Shown here one piece after another: positions 1 to 6,128 of a stretch of DNA of 7,117 bases. The notes below the pieces were generated by a model, which searched no databases, had not been told where the DNA came from, and was given only the letters and a program-made list of their open reading frames with translations. The DNA is from Pseudomonadota bacterium (GTDB lineage: Bacteria > Pseudomonadota > Alphaproteobacteria > Sphingomonadales > Sphingomonadaceae). The position numbers and the translations under genes were made by a program. Every line of letters begins with the position of its first letter. Position 1 is the first letter of the stretch. The DNA lies in NCBI GenBank assembly GCA_023386515.1, contig JAEWJQ010000351.1, positions 1-7,117 on the forward strand, written 5' to 3'.

Positions 1-417
1 CTGCTGACCGAGGTGATCTGGGTCAAGCCGGGGGTGGAGAATCCCTATGTCATCGTCGATGCGGCGATGAACGATCTGGCGCGGCCGGCGCTCTACGACG
101 CCTGGCACGATTTCGCCGCGGTGCAGCCGTCGGGCGAGCGGATGACCGCCAACATCGCCGGGCCGGTGTGCGAGACGGGCGACACCTTCGCGCTTCGCCG
201 CGACATCGACGCGGTGAAGAGCGGCGATCTCGCGGTGTTCCGCACCGCTGGCGCCTATGGCGCGACGATGGCGTCGACCTATAACAGCCGTGCCCTGGTG
301 CCGGAGGTGCTGGTCGACCGCGATCGCTATGCCGTCGTCGCGGACCGCATCGCGGCGGAGACGATCCTGGCGGCGGAGCGGGTGCCGGACTGGCTGCGCC
401 CGCAAGCGGCGGGATGA
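1..417 (+). CDS. lysA: Diaminopimelate decarboxylase, C-terminal part (5' end outside window)
   Basis: This is the 3' end of a PLP-dependent fold-type III decarboxylase that converts meso-diaminopimelate to L-lysine and CO2 in the cytoplasm. The frame is open from base 1, so the true start lies to the left; 138 residues are visible. The family marks are in the C-terminal beta-barrel domain: GPVCETGD, with the conserved active-site Cys at 169-171 followed by Glu, and then GAYGATMASTYNSR, which matches the GAYG..M.S.YN block whose Tyr contacts the cofactor, followed by PEVLVD. The protein ends shortly after these motifs, as is normal for LysA. The TGA at 415-417 overlaps the ATG of the next gene (ATGA), suggesting coupled translation. 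Identification is firm; nothing can be said about the N-terminal half or the promoter. Confidence 0.95.
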   Translation: MLTEVIWVKPGVENPYVIVDAAMNDLARPALYDAWHDFAAVQPSGERMTANIAGPVCETGDTFALRRDIDAVKSGDLAVFRTAGAYGATMASTYNSRALVPEVLVDRDRYAVVADRIAAETILAAERVPDWLRPQAAG

Positions 418-1199
418 GCCTGCACAGTCTGCCGCTGTTCGTCCGGCTGGCGGGCCGACCGGTGATCCTGATCGGTTCGGGCGAGGCGGCGGACGCCAAG
501 CGTCGTCTGCTCGATCGCGCGGGTGCGGTGATCGTCGGCGAGGGCGCGCCCGCCGCGCTGGCGATCGTCGCGCTCGATGCCCCGGAAGAGACGGTGGCAC
601 GGCTCAAGGCGAGGGGGCTGCTGGTCAACGCGGTCGACCGACCCGATCTGTGCGACTTCACGCTACCGGCGATCGTCGATCGTGATCCGGTGATCGTCGC
701 GATCGGCACCGGCGGCGTGTCGGCGGGCCTTGCCGCGGCGCTGCGCCAGCGATTGGAGGCGTTGCTCCCCGCCCGGCTCGGCCGACTGGCGGAGGAATTG
801 TTCGCATCGCGAGCCGACCTGCGCCGGCGCTGGCCGGACGGCGGCGAACGCCGGCGGATGCTCGCCGCCGGTATGGTGGCCGGCGCACCGCTCGATCCGC
901 TCGGCGACGCGCGAGACGGTGCGGTCGGCCGTTACATCGCCGCTGCCGGCAGTCCCGCCGAACCGCAAGTCGTCACCATCCGCCTATGCTCCGACGATCC
1001 CGACGACCTGACGCTACGCGAGGCGCGGGCGCTCGCCTCGGCGGACCGGGTGATTCACGGCGCGGGCGTGACGGCAGCGATCCTCGATCGAGCGCGCGCC
1101 GACGCGGAGCGGATCGCCGCGCCCGCCGTTGCAGGGGGACAGACCGCGTCGCCTGTTAATACAGGCGCGGGACTGACCGTGATCGTGGAGAGACAATGA
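414..1199 (+). CDS. cysG: Siroheme synthase-type precorrin-2 dehydrogenase/sirohydrochlorin ferrochelatase with eroded methyltransferase stub
   Basis: The product (261 residues) resembles the N-terminal CysG/Met8p module, which oxidises precorrin-2 with NAD+ and inserts Fe2+ to give siroheme, the sulfite/nitrite reductase cofactor. Visible are a Rossmann start GRPVILIGSGEAADAKRR (14-31), the block NAVDRPDLCDFTLPAIVDRDP (72-92) with D75 aligning by eye to the Asp needed for both activities, AIGTGG (96-101), and a dimerisation helix region with LLP and GERRR (117-148). The stretch between the Rossmann start and D75 is roughly 30 residues shorter than in enterobacterial CysG. Residues about 186-234 still follow the first part of the CysG uroporphyrinogen-III methyltransferase domain (DDLTLREARAL..AD, then ILDRARADAERI). 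However, the GAGPGD SAM-binding motif reads LCSDDPDD and the remaining 200 or so residues are absent. Methyltransferase activity must therefore come from another gene. The symbol is used in the N-terminal sense only. Its ATG is embedded in the lysA stop; its own TGA overlaps the next ATG. Confidence 0.85.
   Translation: MSLHSLPLFVRLAGRPVILIGSGEAADAKRRLLDRAGAVIVGEGAPAALAIVALDAPEETVARLKARGLLVNAVDRPDLCDFTLPAIVDRDPVIVAIGTGGVSAGLAAALRQRLEALLPARLGRLAEELFASRADLRRRWPDGGERRRMLAAGMVAGAPLDPLGDARDGAVGRYIAAAGSPAEPQVVTIRLCSDDPDDLTLREARALASADRVIHGAGVTAAILDRARADAERIAAPAVAGGQTASPVNTGAGLTVIVERQ
1150..1167. repeat. Perfect 7-bp inverted repeat with AT core upstream of the CorA-family gene
   Basis: The sequence CGCCTGT-TAAT-ACAGGCG forms a perfect dyad with a 4-base AT centre. 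It lies inside the 3' end of the siroheme gene, ending 28 bases before the transporter ATG at 1196. It could be a protein-binding operator for an internal promoter or an mRNA hairpin close to the translation start. I do not recognise it as a known operator and see no well-spaced -35/-10 pair around it. Confidence 0.4.
1187..1190 (+). promoter_or_regulatory. Ribosome binding site for the CorA-family gene
   Basis: GGAG lies five bases before the ATG at 1196, inside the last codons of the siroheme gene. It supports 1196 as the start and means the transporter can recruit ribosomes itself as well as by stop/start overlap. Confidence 0.65.
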
Positions 1200-2149
1200 G
1201 CGGCTTCGGCTATCGCATCACCAGCGGCACGGCGCAGGAGGTTCCGGTCAAGGAGGCGCTGGCGCCGGGCGCCGACCTGGTCTGGGTGCATCTGTCGACC
1301 ACCGCGGAACATGCGCAGCTGTGGCTACGCGAGCGGGCGGAACTGCCGGAATATGTCGTCGACGCCCTGACCGCGCAGGAGACGCGGCCGCGTTGCGAGG
1401 CGTTCGACCACGGTGCCTTCCTCAACCTGCGCGGCCGGTCGAGCGAAGAGCTCGACACATCGGACCTGCTCGCCTCGGTGCGCATCTGGGCGGTCAAGGG
1501 CCGCGTCTTCTCGGTGACGCGCAAGCCGCTGGTCGCCGTCGCCGCGGTGCGCAAGGAGGTCGAGGCGGGGCGGATCGTCGATCCCGGCGACCTGATCGCC
1601 GCCTTCGCCACAGCGATCACCGCCGATCTCGATCCCGACGTCGCCGATCTCGGTGACCGGCTCGATTCCTGCGAGGCGGATCTCGACGCAGCCAGGATTT
1701 TCGAACTGCGCCGGACGGTAACCCAGGTGCGCGTCGCCGCGATCGGCTACCGGCGCTTCCTTGCGCCGCAGCGGACCGCCTTGGAGACGCTGGCCAATCT
1801 GCCCGGCGAATGGCTGCACGAGGACGACCGGCGGCATCTGTCGTCCGCTGCCGATCGCGCCGCGCGCATGGCGGAGGAGCTGGAAGCGATCCGCGAACGC
1901 GCCGCGCTGACCCATGAGGCGCTGACCGACTTGCGCGCCGAGCAGCTCGACCAGCGCTCGCTGATCATCTCGATCGTCGCGATGGTGTTCCTGCCGCTGA
2001 CTTTCATCACCGGCCTGTACGGCATGAACGTCGACAATCTGCCCTATCAGCACGAACCCTGGGCGTTCGACGCGATCACCGGCGTCTGCGCGCTGATCGC
2101 GGCCGGCGTGACGATCTATTTCGTCCAGCGTCACTGGTTCCAGCGCTAG
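1196..2149 (+). CDS. CorA-family divalent metal ion transporter (ZntB-like)
   Basis: This 317-residue protein has the CorA superfamily layout: a long cytoplasmic N-terminal domain (about 1-250), rich in charged helices in its second half, then two membrane helices at the extreme C terminus (about 256-275 and 289-311). The signature follows the first helix: FLPLTFITGLYGMN, with the GMN selectivity motif at 276-278. The loop after it is VDNLPYQHEPWAF, closer to the short ZntB loop than to the acidic MPEL loop of magnesium CorA, and the chain ends with a basic tail (QRHWFQR). CorA proteins are inner-membrane homopentamers moving Mg2+, Co2+ or Ni2+, while ZntB moves Zn2+; the sequence alone does not fix the ion. 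The start at 1196 overlaps the previous stop (ATGA) and has GGAG upstream. It is the last gene of the left block and converges with the flagellar operon. Confidence 0.9.
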   Translation: MSGFGYRITSGTAQEVPVKEALAPGADLVWVHLSTTAEHAQLWLRERAELPEYVVDALTAQETRPRCEAFDHGAFLNLRGRSSEELDTSDLLASVRIWAVKGRVFSVTRKPLVAVAAVRKEVEAGRIVDPGDLIAAFATAITADLDPDVADLGDRLDSCEADLDAARIFELRRTVTQVRVAAIGYRRFLAPQRTALETLANLPGEWLHEDDRRHLSSAADRAARMAEELEAIRERAALTHEALTDLRAEQLDQRSLIISIVAMVFLPLTFITGLYGMNVDNLPYQHEPWAFDAITGVCALIAAGVTIYFVQRHWFQR

Positions 2150-2151
2150 GG

Positions 2152-2171
2152 CCGCCGGGCTGCCCCGGTGG
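2152..2171 (+). terminator. Hairpin in the convergent gap, possible terminator
   Basis: Only 30 bases separate the two convergent stops. CCGCCGGG (2152-2159) pairs with CCCGGTGG (2164-2171) across a 4-base loop, giving an 8-bp stem with one G-U pair on the plus-strand RNA. The stem begins three bases after the transporter stop. No T-run follows on either strand, so it is not a classic intrinsic terminator. On the minus strand the G-U becomes a mismatch and the stem is weaker. Confidence 0.35.
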
Positions 2172-2179
2172 GCGATCCA

Positions 2180-2578
2180 TCAGACGGCGCGCGCCTGACG
2201 CCAGGCATCGGCGATCTCGCCCAGGCTGGCAGCCGCGGCGCGGAACGGCGAGGGGTCGCTGCCGATCGAGGCATCGACCACTGTCTTGCGGATGCCGCCG
2301 TAGAAGCGCGACAGCGTCACCGACACATCGCCACCTTTCTCGTAATCGAGGCCGGCTTCCAGCGCGAACAGGATCGCGGTGGCGCGCGTCACCCGCTCGC
2401 TCTTCACCGTCAGCCGGTTGTTCTCCAGCGCCCAGGCGGCGGCGCGCAGCGCGGCGATCAGTTCCTCGTACAGCAATTGCACGAGCCCCGGGCCCTGCGC
2501 CTCCGCGGCACGGCCGACGACGTCGATCTGGCGATAGGTCGCATAGGGATTGCCGGCGAGGGCGGTTGCGTAAGCCAT
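2180..2578 (-). CDS. fliS: Flagellar export chaperone FliS
   Basis: This 132-residue protein matches FliS in length and pattern. It has an N-terminal tail with conserved Tyr positions (NPYATYRQIDV, 10-20), then GPGLVQLLYEELIAALR in place of the usual 'P..L..MLYDG.I..L', a helix with ILFALEAGLDYEKGGDVSVTL like the L...LD.E.GG..A..L block, and a final helix ending EIADAW, like the usual L.REAW end. FliS is a cytoplasmic four-helix protein that binds the C-terminal disordered region of flagellin, preventing early polymerisation and delivering it to the export gate. The ATG shares its A with the fliD stop (TGATG, 2580-2576), so translation is probably coupled to fliD, the common pairing for this chaperone. 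It is the last gene of the flagellar run, 30 bases from the convergent transporter gene. Divergence from enterobacterial FliS is considerable, but the context supports the call. Confidence 0.88.
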   Translation of the reverse strand: MAYATALAGNPYATYRQIDVVGRAAEAQGPGLVQLLYEELIAALRAAAWALENNRLTVKSERVTRATAILFALEAGLDYEKGGDVSVTLSRFYGGIRKTVVDASIGSDPSPFRAAAASLGEIADAWRQARAV

Positions 2579-4110
2579 CAGTTGTTGCTGCCGTTCCAGG
2601 CCTTGATCTGGTTCTCGAGAAAGGTCTGCGTCGATTTGTAGGCCGACACCTTGGCGTTCATGCTGGCGAACTGCTGCGTCATGCGGGTCGTCATCGCGTC
2701 GGACTGCTGCGACAGTTTGTCCTGTTGGGCGCTCAGGTCGCTTTGTGCCTTGGTATAGGCGGCGGATGACGCGCCGAGCCCGGTGGTGCTGCTCGCTGCC
2801 GCCAGGCTGATCGAAGAAAAGGTGGATTGCAGGCCGATACCGTTGATCGTGGTCGGCGCGAACATCGCCTCCACGGCGTCCGGGTAATTGGCGAGCGCCC
2901 GGTTGAGCGTCGCGCTGTCGACGCTCAGCGTGCCGTCGCGATTGGTGCCGATACCAATCTGCGCCAGCGTCTTGGGCGCATTGGCGTCGGCGGTCGAAAC
3001 CAGCGTCTTGGTGGTCAGCGACTGCAGCGACCGCAGCAACGACTTGGCGGCCGAATCGGTCTTGAGCGGCCCATTTGCGGCATCGAGATCGTCCTTCAGC
3101 GTGCCATAGACCTGGTTGTAGGTATCGACGAAATCGGACACCGCCTGGCTGATCGCGCTGGTTGGCCGTGTCGTGCTCATCGTGCTGGTACCGGTGCCGG
3201 TCAGCTGCAGCTTCACGCCGGAGACGAGGTCGGTAACGGTATTGCTGGCGCGCTGCACGGTCACGCCGTCGATGGTCAGCGATGCATTGGCGGCGGTGCC
3301 CGTCAGCGCGGTCGGCGCGCCGATGCCGACGTTGAACTGGGCGAGCGGACTGCTGCTGCTGTCGGCGTTCAACGTGAACGCCTGGGCTGCGCCGGTCGCC
3401 CCCTTCAGCGACAGATAGGCCTTGCCATCGACATCGGTCACGACGCTGGCGGTGACGCCGGCGTTCGCGCCGTTGATCGCGCTGGCAATGCCGTCGAGGC
3501 TGCCGTTGGTGATGGTGATCTGCGCGGGAGTGGCGCTGCCGGCGGTAAAGCCGGTCATCGTTGTGCCGTCACTGCCGTAGGTCGCCGTGCCCAGCGTCAA
3601 GGTCAGCGTACCCGATCCGATGGTCGCGCTCCGGTCGGCGATCGCGGTGGTGGTGCGGGCCCCCTGCGCCGACGCCAGTGCATTGACCGTGATGCTCGAC
3701 GGCATCGTCCCGACTTGCTGGCCGGCGATGGCGGTGGCCGTCAGCGCATTGGCATTGCTGCTGAGCGGCTGGGTCTGCAGCGAGCCGCTGGTGGTCAGCG
3801 TGGACAAGGCCGTGGAGAAATTGGTGATAGTGCTCTTCAGCGTCGACACTGCGGAAATCTGCGCGGTCAGCGCGGCATTCTTGGCGGTCAGCGCGGCATT
3901 CTGCGCGGCGAACTGCGCCTGCACCAGGCTGGTGACGAGCGACGAGGTGTCGATGCCGGAGCCGGTGTTCAGCGACGTCAGCAGCGCCTGGGTCGCATTG
4001 CCGATGATGCTGGCGGTGCTGGTCTTCGCGGCGTTGGCGGCGGTGGTCGTCGATGCCGTCGTCGCGGCCGTGGACGTGGAGCTCGTCGTGCTGGTCGTGG
4101 TGGTCATCAT
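2578..4110 (-). CDS. fliD: Flagellar filament cap protein FliD (hook-associated protein 2)
   Basis: The 510-residue product carries the FliD N-terminal signature GSGIDTSSLVTSLVQAQ (50-66), followed by a helical stretch to about 107. The middle holds beta-rich repeats typical of the exposed cap domains, including SLDGIASAINGANAGVTASVVTD. The FliD C-terminal region begins near TGTAANASLTIDGVTVQR and ends with a long helix/coiled coil containing QQDKLSQQSDAMTTRMTQQFASMNAKV. FliD is exported by the flagellar type III apparatus and caps the growing filament, inserting flagellin subunits. No cysteine is present and Ser/Thr/Ala are abundant, as expected of an exported flagellar protein. The first 35 or so residues are a Thr/Ser/Ala-rich, probably disordered lead, longer than in enteric FliD. 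The start is ATGATG: GGAG lies 4 bases before the first ATG (4110) and 7 before the second (4107), so 4107 may be used. A 44-base gap separates it from flhB; its stop overlaps fliS. Confidence 0.93.
   Translation of the reverse strand: MMTTTTSTTSSTSTAATTASTTTAANAAKTSTASIIGNATQALLTSLNTGSGIDTSSLVTSLVQAQFAAQNAALTAKNAALTAQISAVSTLKSTITNFSTALSTLTTSGSLQTQPLSSNANALTATAIAGQQVGTMPSSITVNALASAQGARTTTAIADRSATIGSGTLTLTLGTATYGSDGTTMTGFTAGSATPAQITITNGSLDGIASAINGANAGVTASVVTDVDGKAYLSLKGATGAAQAFTLNADSSSSPLAQFNVGIGAPTALTGTAANASLTIDGVTVQRASNTVTDLVSGVKLQLTGTGTSTMSTTRPTSAISQAVSDFVDTYNQVYGTLKDDLDAANGPLKTDSAAKSLLRSLQSLTTKTLVSTADANAPKTLAQIGIGTNRDGTLSVDSATLNRALANYPDAVEAMFAPTTINGIGLQSTFSSISLAAASSTTGLGASSAAYTKAQSDLSAQQDKLSQQSDAMTTRMTQQFASMNAKVSAYKSTQTFLENQIKAWNGSNN
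3863..3901 (-). repeat. Tandem 21-bp direct repeat inside fliD
   Basis: The 18-base unit GCGGTCAGCGCGGCATTC (plus strand) occurs at 3863-3880 and identically at 3884-3901, with a 3-base spacer. In FliD it encodes NAALTA-K-NAALTA-Q (71-84), an exact duplication of one heptad of the N-terminal helix. The reading frame is kept. Confidence 0.8.
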
Positions 4111-4114
4111 CGAA

Positions 4115-4120
4115 CTCCGC
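4115..4120 (-). promoter_or_regulatory. Ribosome binding site of fliD
   Basis: GCGGAG on the minus strand precedes the ATGATG start, with 4 bases to the first ATG and 7 to the second. The spacing favours the second ATG. The 44-base flhB-fliD gap shows no recognisable sigma-54 or sigma-28 promoter, so fliD is probably read with the upstream genes. Confidence 0.55.
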
Positions 4121-4154
4121 TTCGCCCTGCTAAACGACCGTCGGCGCCTGGAAT

Positions 4155-5282
4155 TTAGGAAATTTTCACGCCGTTCTCGTCGAACCGCGCGCCTTCCGGC
4201 ACGTCGACCGGCGGCTGGATGCCGCCTGCCTGCGCATTGAGATTGAAGACGAAGGCGAGCACGGTGGCGATGGCGACATACAGGTCGTCGCGTACCTCCT
4301 GGCCTTCCTTGCTGGTGTAATAGACGGCGCGGGCAAGCATCGGATATTCGAGCACCGGCACGCGCGCCTCGGCGGCGACCTCGCGGATCGCCAGTGCGGT
4401 GATGCCGCGCCCCCGGGCGACGACGACCGGCACCTGATCCTGGCCGCGATCGTAGCGCAGCGCGACCGAGAAATGCGTCGGGTTGGTCAGCACGACATGC
4501 GCCTCGCTGACCGCCTGGCGAACGTTGCGCGTCGCCATCTGACGCTGCATCGCGCGCATGTGCCCCTTGGCCTCAGGATTGCCCTCGCTTTCCTTGTGCT
4601 CGTCCTTGATCTCCTGCTTCGTCATGCGCAGCTTGCCGAGCAGCTGCATGATCTGGACGGGCACGTCGAACAGGGCGATCGCGACCAGGCCCATCGCCAT
4701 GGCGATCATGATCGCCTTGAACGTGCCGCCCAGCTCGCCGAGCGCGACGCCGAGGTCGGACGAGGACAAGCCGAGCGTCGCGCGGCTCGACGTCCACAGC
4801 ATGTAGCCGCCGATACTACCGAGCAGGATGACCTTGAGCAGCGACTTTCCGAGCTCGATCCAGCCCTGGCTGCCGAACACCCGCTTCAGGCCGGAGGCGG
4901 GATTGACCCGGCTCGCCTTGGGCGCGAGCAATTTGCCGTTGAAGCGCAGCGAACCGAGCCCGGCCGAACTGATCACGGTGGCGACGACGCTGATCACACC
5001 AAGCGCGCCGAGCGACGGCAGCAACTTCCACCCCGCCTCCGCCAGCGGCCGCCAGGGCGAGAAATCCTCGACATCGCCGCGGTCGAACCGGAAGCTCGCC
5101 GCCATCACCGCCTTGCAGGCAGCGAGCAACTGCGGGCCGAACAGGATGAGCCAGCCGACCCCGGCGAGCACGACCAGCGCGGTGGCGAAGTCCTTGGAGC
5201 GCAGCAACTGGCCTTCGTCGGCGGCCTGTTGCTTGCGCTTCTGGGTTGGGGCCTCCGTCTTTTCGCCGAACTCCTCTGCCAT
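4155..5282 (-). CDS. flhB: Flagellar export apparatus protein FlhB
   Basis: This 375-residue inner-membrane protein of the flagellar type III export gate switches secretion from rod/hook to filament substrates. The N terminus is charged and typical (EFGEKTEAPTQKRKQQAADEG, 4-24). Four hydrophobic stretches follow, roughly 32-60, 85-108, 148-165 and 187-214, with GLKRVFGSQGWIELGKSLLK (131-150) between the second and third. The cytoplasmic domain contains the autocleavage motif NPTH at 267-270 with surrounding VVLTNPTHFSVALRYD, so self-cleavage between Asn and Pro should be possible. The C-terminal subdomain (V.GRG..ALAIREVA.E..VPV.E.P.LARA.Y) is complete, and length is normal. The ATG overlaps the fliR stop as TGATG (5284-5280). 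I see no strong Shine-Dalgarno, which suggests translation by coupling from fliR; weakened fliR translation would therefore also affect flhB. Confidence 0.97.
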   Translation of the reverse strand: MAEEFGEKTEAPTQKRKQQAADEGQLLRSKDFATALVVLAGVGWLILFGPQLLAACKAVMAASFRFDRGDVEDFSPWRPLAEAGWKLLPSLGALGVISVVATVISSAGLGSLRFNGKLLAPKASRVNPASGLKRVFGSQGWIELGKSLLKVILLGSIGGYMLWTSSRATLGLSSSDLGVALGELGGTFKAIMIAMAMGLVAIALFDVPVQIMQLLGKLRMTKQEIKDEHKESEGNPEAKGHMRAMQRQMATRNVRQAVSEAHVVLTNPTHFSVALRYDRGQDQVPVVVARGRGITALAIREVAAEARVPVLEYPMLARAVYYTSKEGQEVRDDLYVAIATVLAFVFNLNAQAGGIQPPVDVPEGARFDENGVKIS

Positions 5283-6007
5283 CAGCCGGTCACCAAAGTC
5301 TGGGTGGCGGCGAGGCCTTCGCGGACGATGACCAGCATGTAATCGCCCATCGCCGGGAAGGCGACGGCGAGCGCGATCACCCCGACCGCCAAGCTGGCGG
5401 GCAGGCCGACGGAGAAGAGGTTGAGCGAGGGCGCGGCGCGGCTGACCATGCCGACGACGAGGTTGAGGCAGAGCAGCAGGAAGCCCACCGGCAGCGCGAG
5501 CAGCAGCCCGGCAAGAAAGGCATAGCCGCCGAACAGGGCGATCTGCTTCAACTGGTCGGGCGCCAGCCAGGTGCCGGGCGGCATCGTCTCATAGCTTTTG
5601 ACGAGCAGCTCGACGAGCACGAGATGGCCGTTCACCGACAGGAACAGCAGCGTCAGCATCACCGAGAAGAACTGGCCGAGGGCGGGCGTGCTGTGGCCGT
5701 TCTGCGGGTCGATCGTGTTGGCGAAGCCGAGGCCCATCGATCCGCCGATCAGCTCGGACGCGACCATCGGCGCCGAGAAGGCGATCTGCAGGATGAAGCC
5801 GATGGCGAGGCCGACCAGCGCCTCCGCCGCAACCGCCAGGAAGGTAGCGACCGCGAAGATCTGCGCGGGCGGTGTGATCGGATGGACGGCGAGCACGAAG
5901 ATGCCGATCGCGCCGGACAGCGACACGCGCACCGGCAGCGGGATCGACACCGCACCGAACACCGGCGCGACGACGAAGGCGGCACCGATACGGATCATCA
6001 CGAACAC
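5282..6007 (-). CDS. fliR: Flagellar export gate protein FliR; start codon uncertain
   Basis: FliR, a polytopic membrane protein, forms the export gate pore with FliP and FliQ. The 241 residues counted from the GTG at 6007 show FliR hallmarks: MIRIGAAFVVAPVFGA..IPLPVRV, a hydrophobic block with FANTIDPQNGHSTPALGQFF, and a C-terminal part with SRAAPSLNLFSVGLPASLAVG, plus five or so membrane segments. The same frame continues upstream without a stop for 19 more codons (stop at 6067-6065) and reads LGFGLAIEPRLWALV directly before the GTG. That looks like the usual start of the FliR first helix and would give about 256 residues, the family's normal length. No ATG, GTG or TTG exists upstream of CTA-TGG-GCG-CTG-GTG; the only near-start is ATT at 6052-6050, with GGAGG 5 bases before it. 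Either ATT is used, or GTG 6007 or an internal codon gives a protein lacking part of the first helix, or expression is impaired. The stop overlaps flhB. Confidence 0.92.
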   Translation of the reverse strand: MFVMIRIGAAFVVAPVFGAVSIPLPVRVSLSGAIGIFVLAVHPITPPAQIFAVATFLAVAAEALVGLAIGFILQIAFSAPMVASELIGGSMGLGFANTIDPQNGHSTPALGQFFSVMLTLLFLSVNGHLVLVELLVKSYETMPPGTWLAPDQLKQIALFGGYAFLAGLLLALPVGFLLLCLNLVVGMVSRAAPSLNLFSVGLPASLAVGVIALAVAFPAMGDYMLVIVREGLAATQTLVTG

Positions 6008-6054
6008 CAGCGCCCATAGCCGGGGCTCGATGGCGAGGCCGAAACCTAAAATGT

Positions 6055-6063
6055 CCCCCTCCC
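6055..6063 (-). promoter_or_regulatory. Shine-Dalgarno-like arm of the repeat before the possible fliR ATT start
   Basis: On the minus strand GGGAGGGGG runs from 6063 to 6055, and its GGAGG core is 5 bases before ATT at 6052-6050. These bases also form one arm of the 6056-6077 palindrome, so in mRNA the site would be buried in a strong hairpin unless it is melted by a passing ribosome. The role is inferred. Confidence 0.35.
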
Positions 6064-6077
6064 GCTAGCGGGAGGGG
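6056..6077. repeat. Perfect 22-bp palindrome, first copy of repeat unit
   Basis: The arm CCCCTCCCGCT is followed by its exact reverse complement AGCGGGAGGGG, with no loop bases beyond the central CTAG. A near-identical unit lies at 6129-6150. Together with GGAGGGC (6084-6090) and GCCCTCC (6117-6123), which pair with each other, the two units give the 95-bp region an overall dyad layout like known intergenic palindromic elements. Confidence 0.85.
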
Positions 6078-6128
6078 TTAGCGGAGGGCAGTTGCGACCG
6101 TTGTGAAGGCGGAGAGGCCCTCCCCCGG

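Noticed and set aside
50..709. Minus-strand 219-codon frame over lysA and the siroheme gene
   Set aside because: The product is Arg/Pro/Ser-rich with no domain and lies across two well-supported plus-strand genes.
1129..1162. Possible promoter TTGCAG ... TAATAC before the transporter gene
   Set aside because: The spacing is about 22 bases rather than 16-18, and the -10-like part is the loop of the inverted repeat.
1325..2134. Minus-strand open frame of 269 codons opposite the CorA-family gene
   Set aside because: It is a GC-rich antisense shadow; the plus strand shows the GMN motif and two C-terminal helices.
4111..4154. Possible sigma-54 or sigma-28 flagellar promoter between flhB and fliD
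   Set aside because: No GG-N10-GC pair in a TGGC/TTGC setting and no TAAA/GCCGATAA pair was found in the gap.
2827..4158. Plus-strand open frame of 443 codons opposite fliD
   Set aside because: It mirrors the low-complexity fliD sequence, its product is Arg/Gly/Gln-rich with no recognisable domain, and the minus strand carries a clear FliD.
4473..6019. Long plus-strand open frames opposite flhB and fliR
   Set aside because: Their products are His/Arg/Glu/Gln-rich, as expected from the complement of membrane-protein codons in GC-rich DNA, and the minus strand encodes clear FlhB and FliR.
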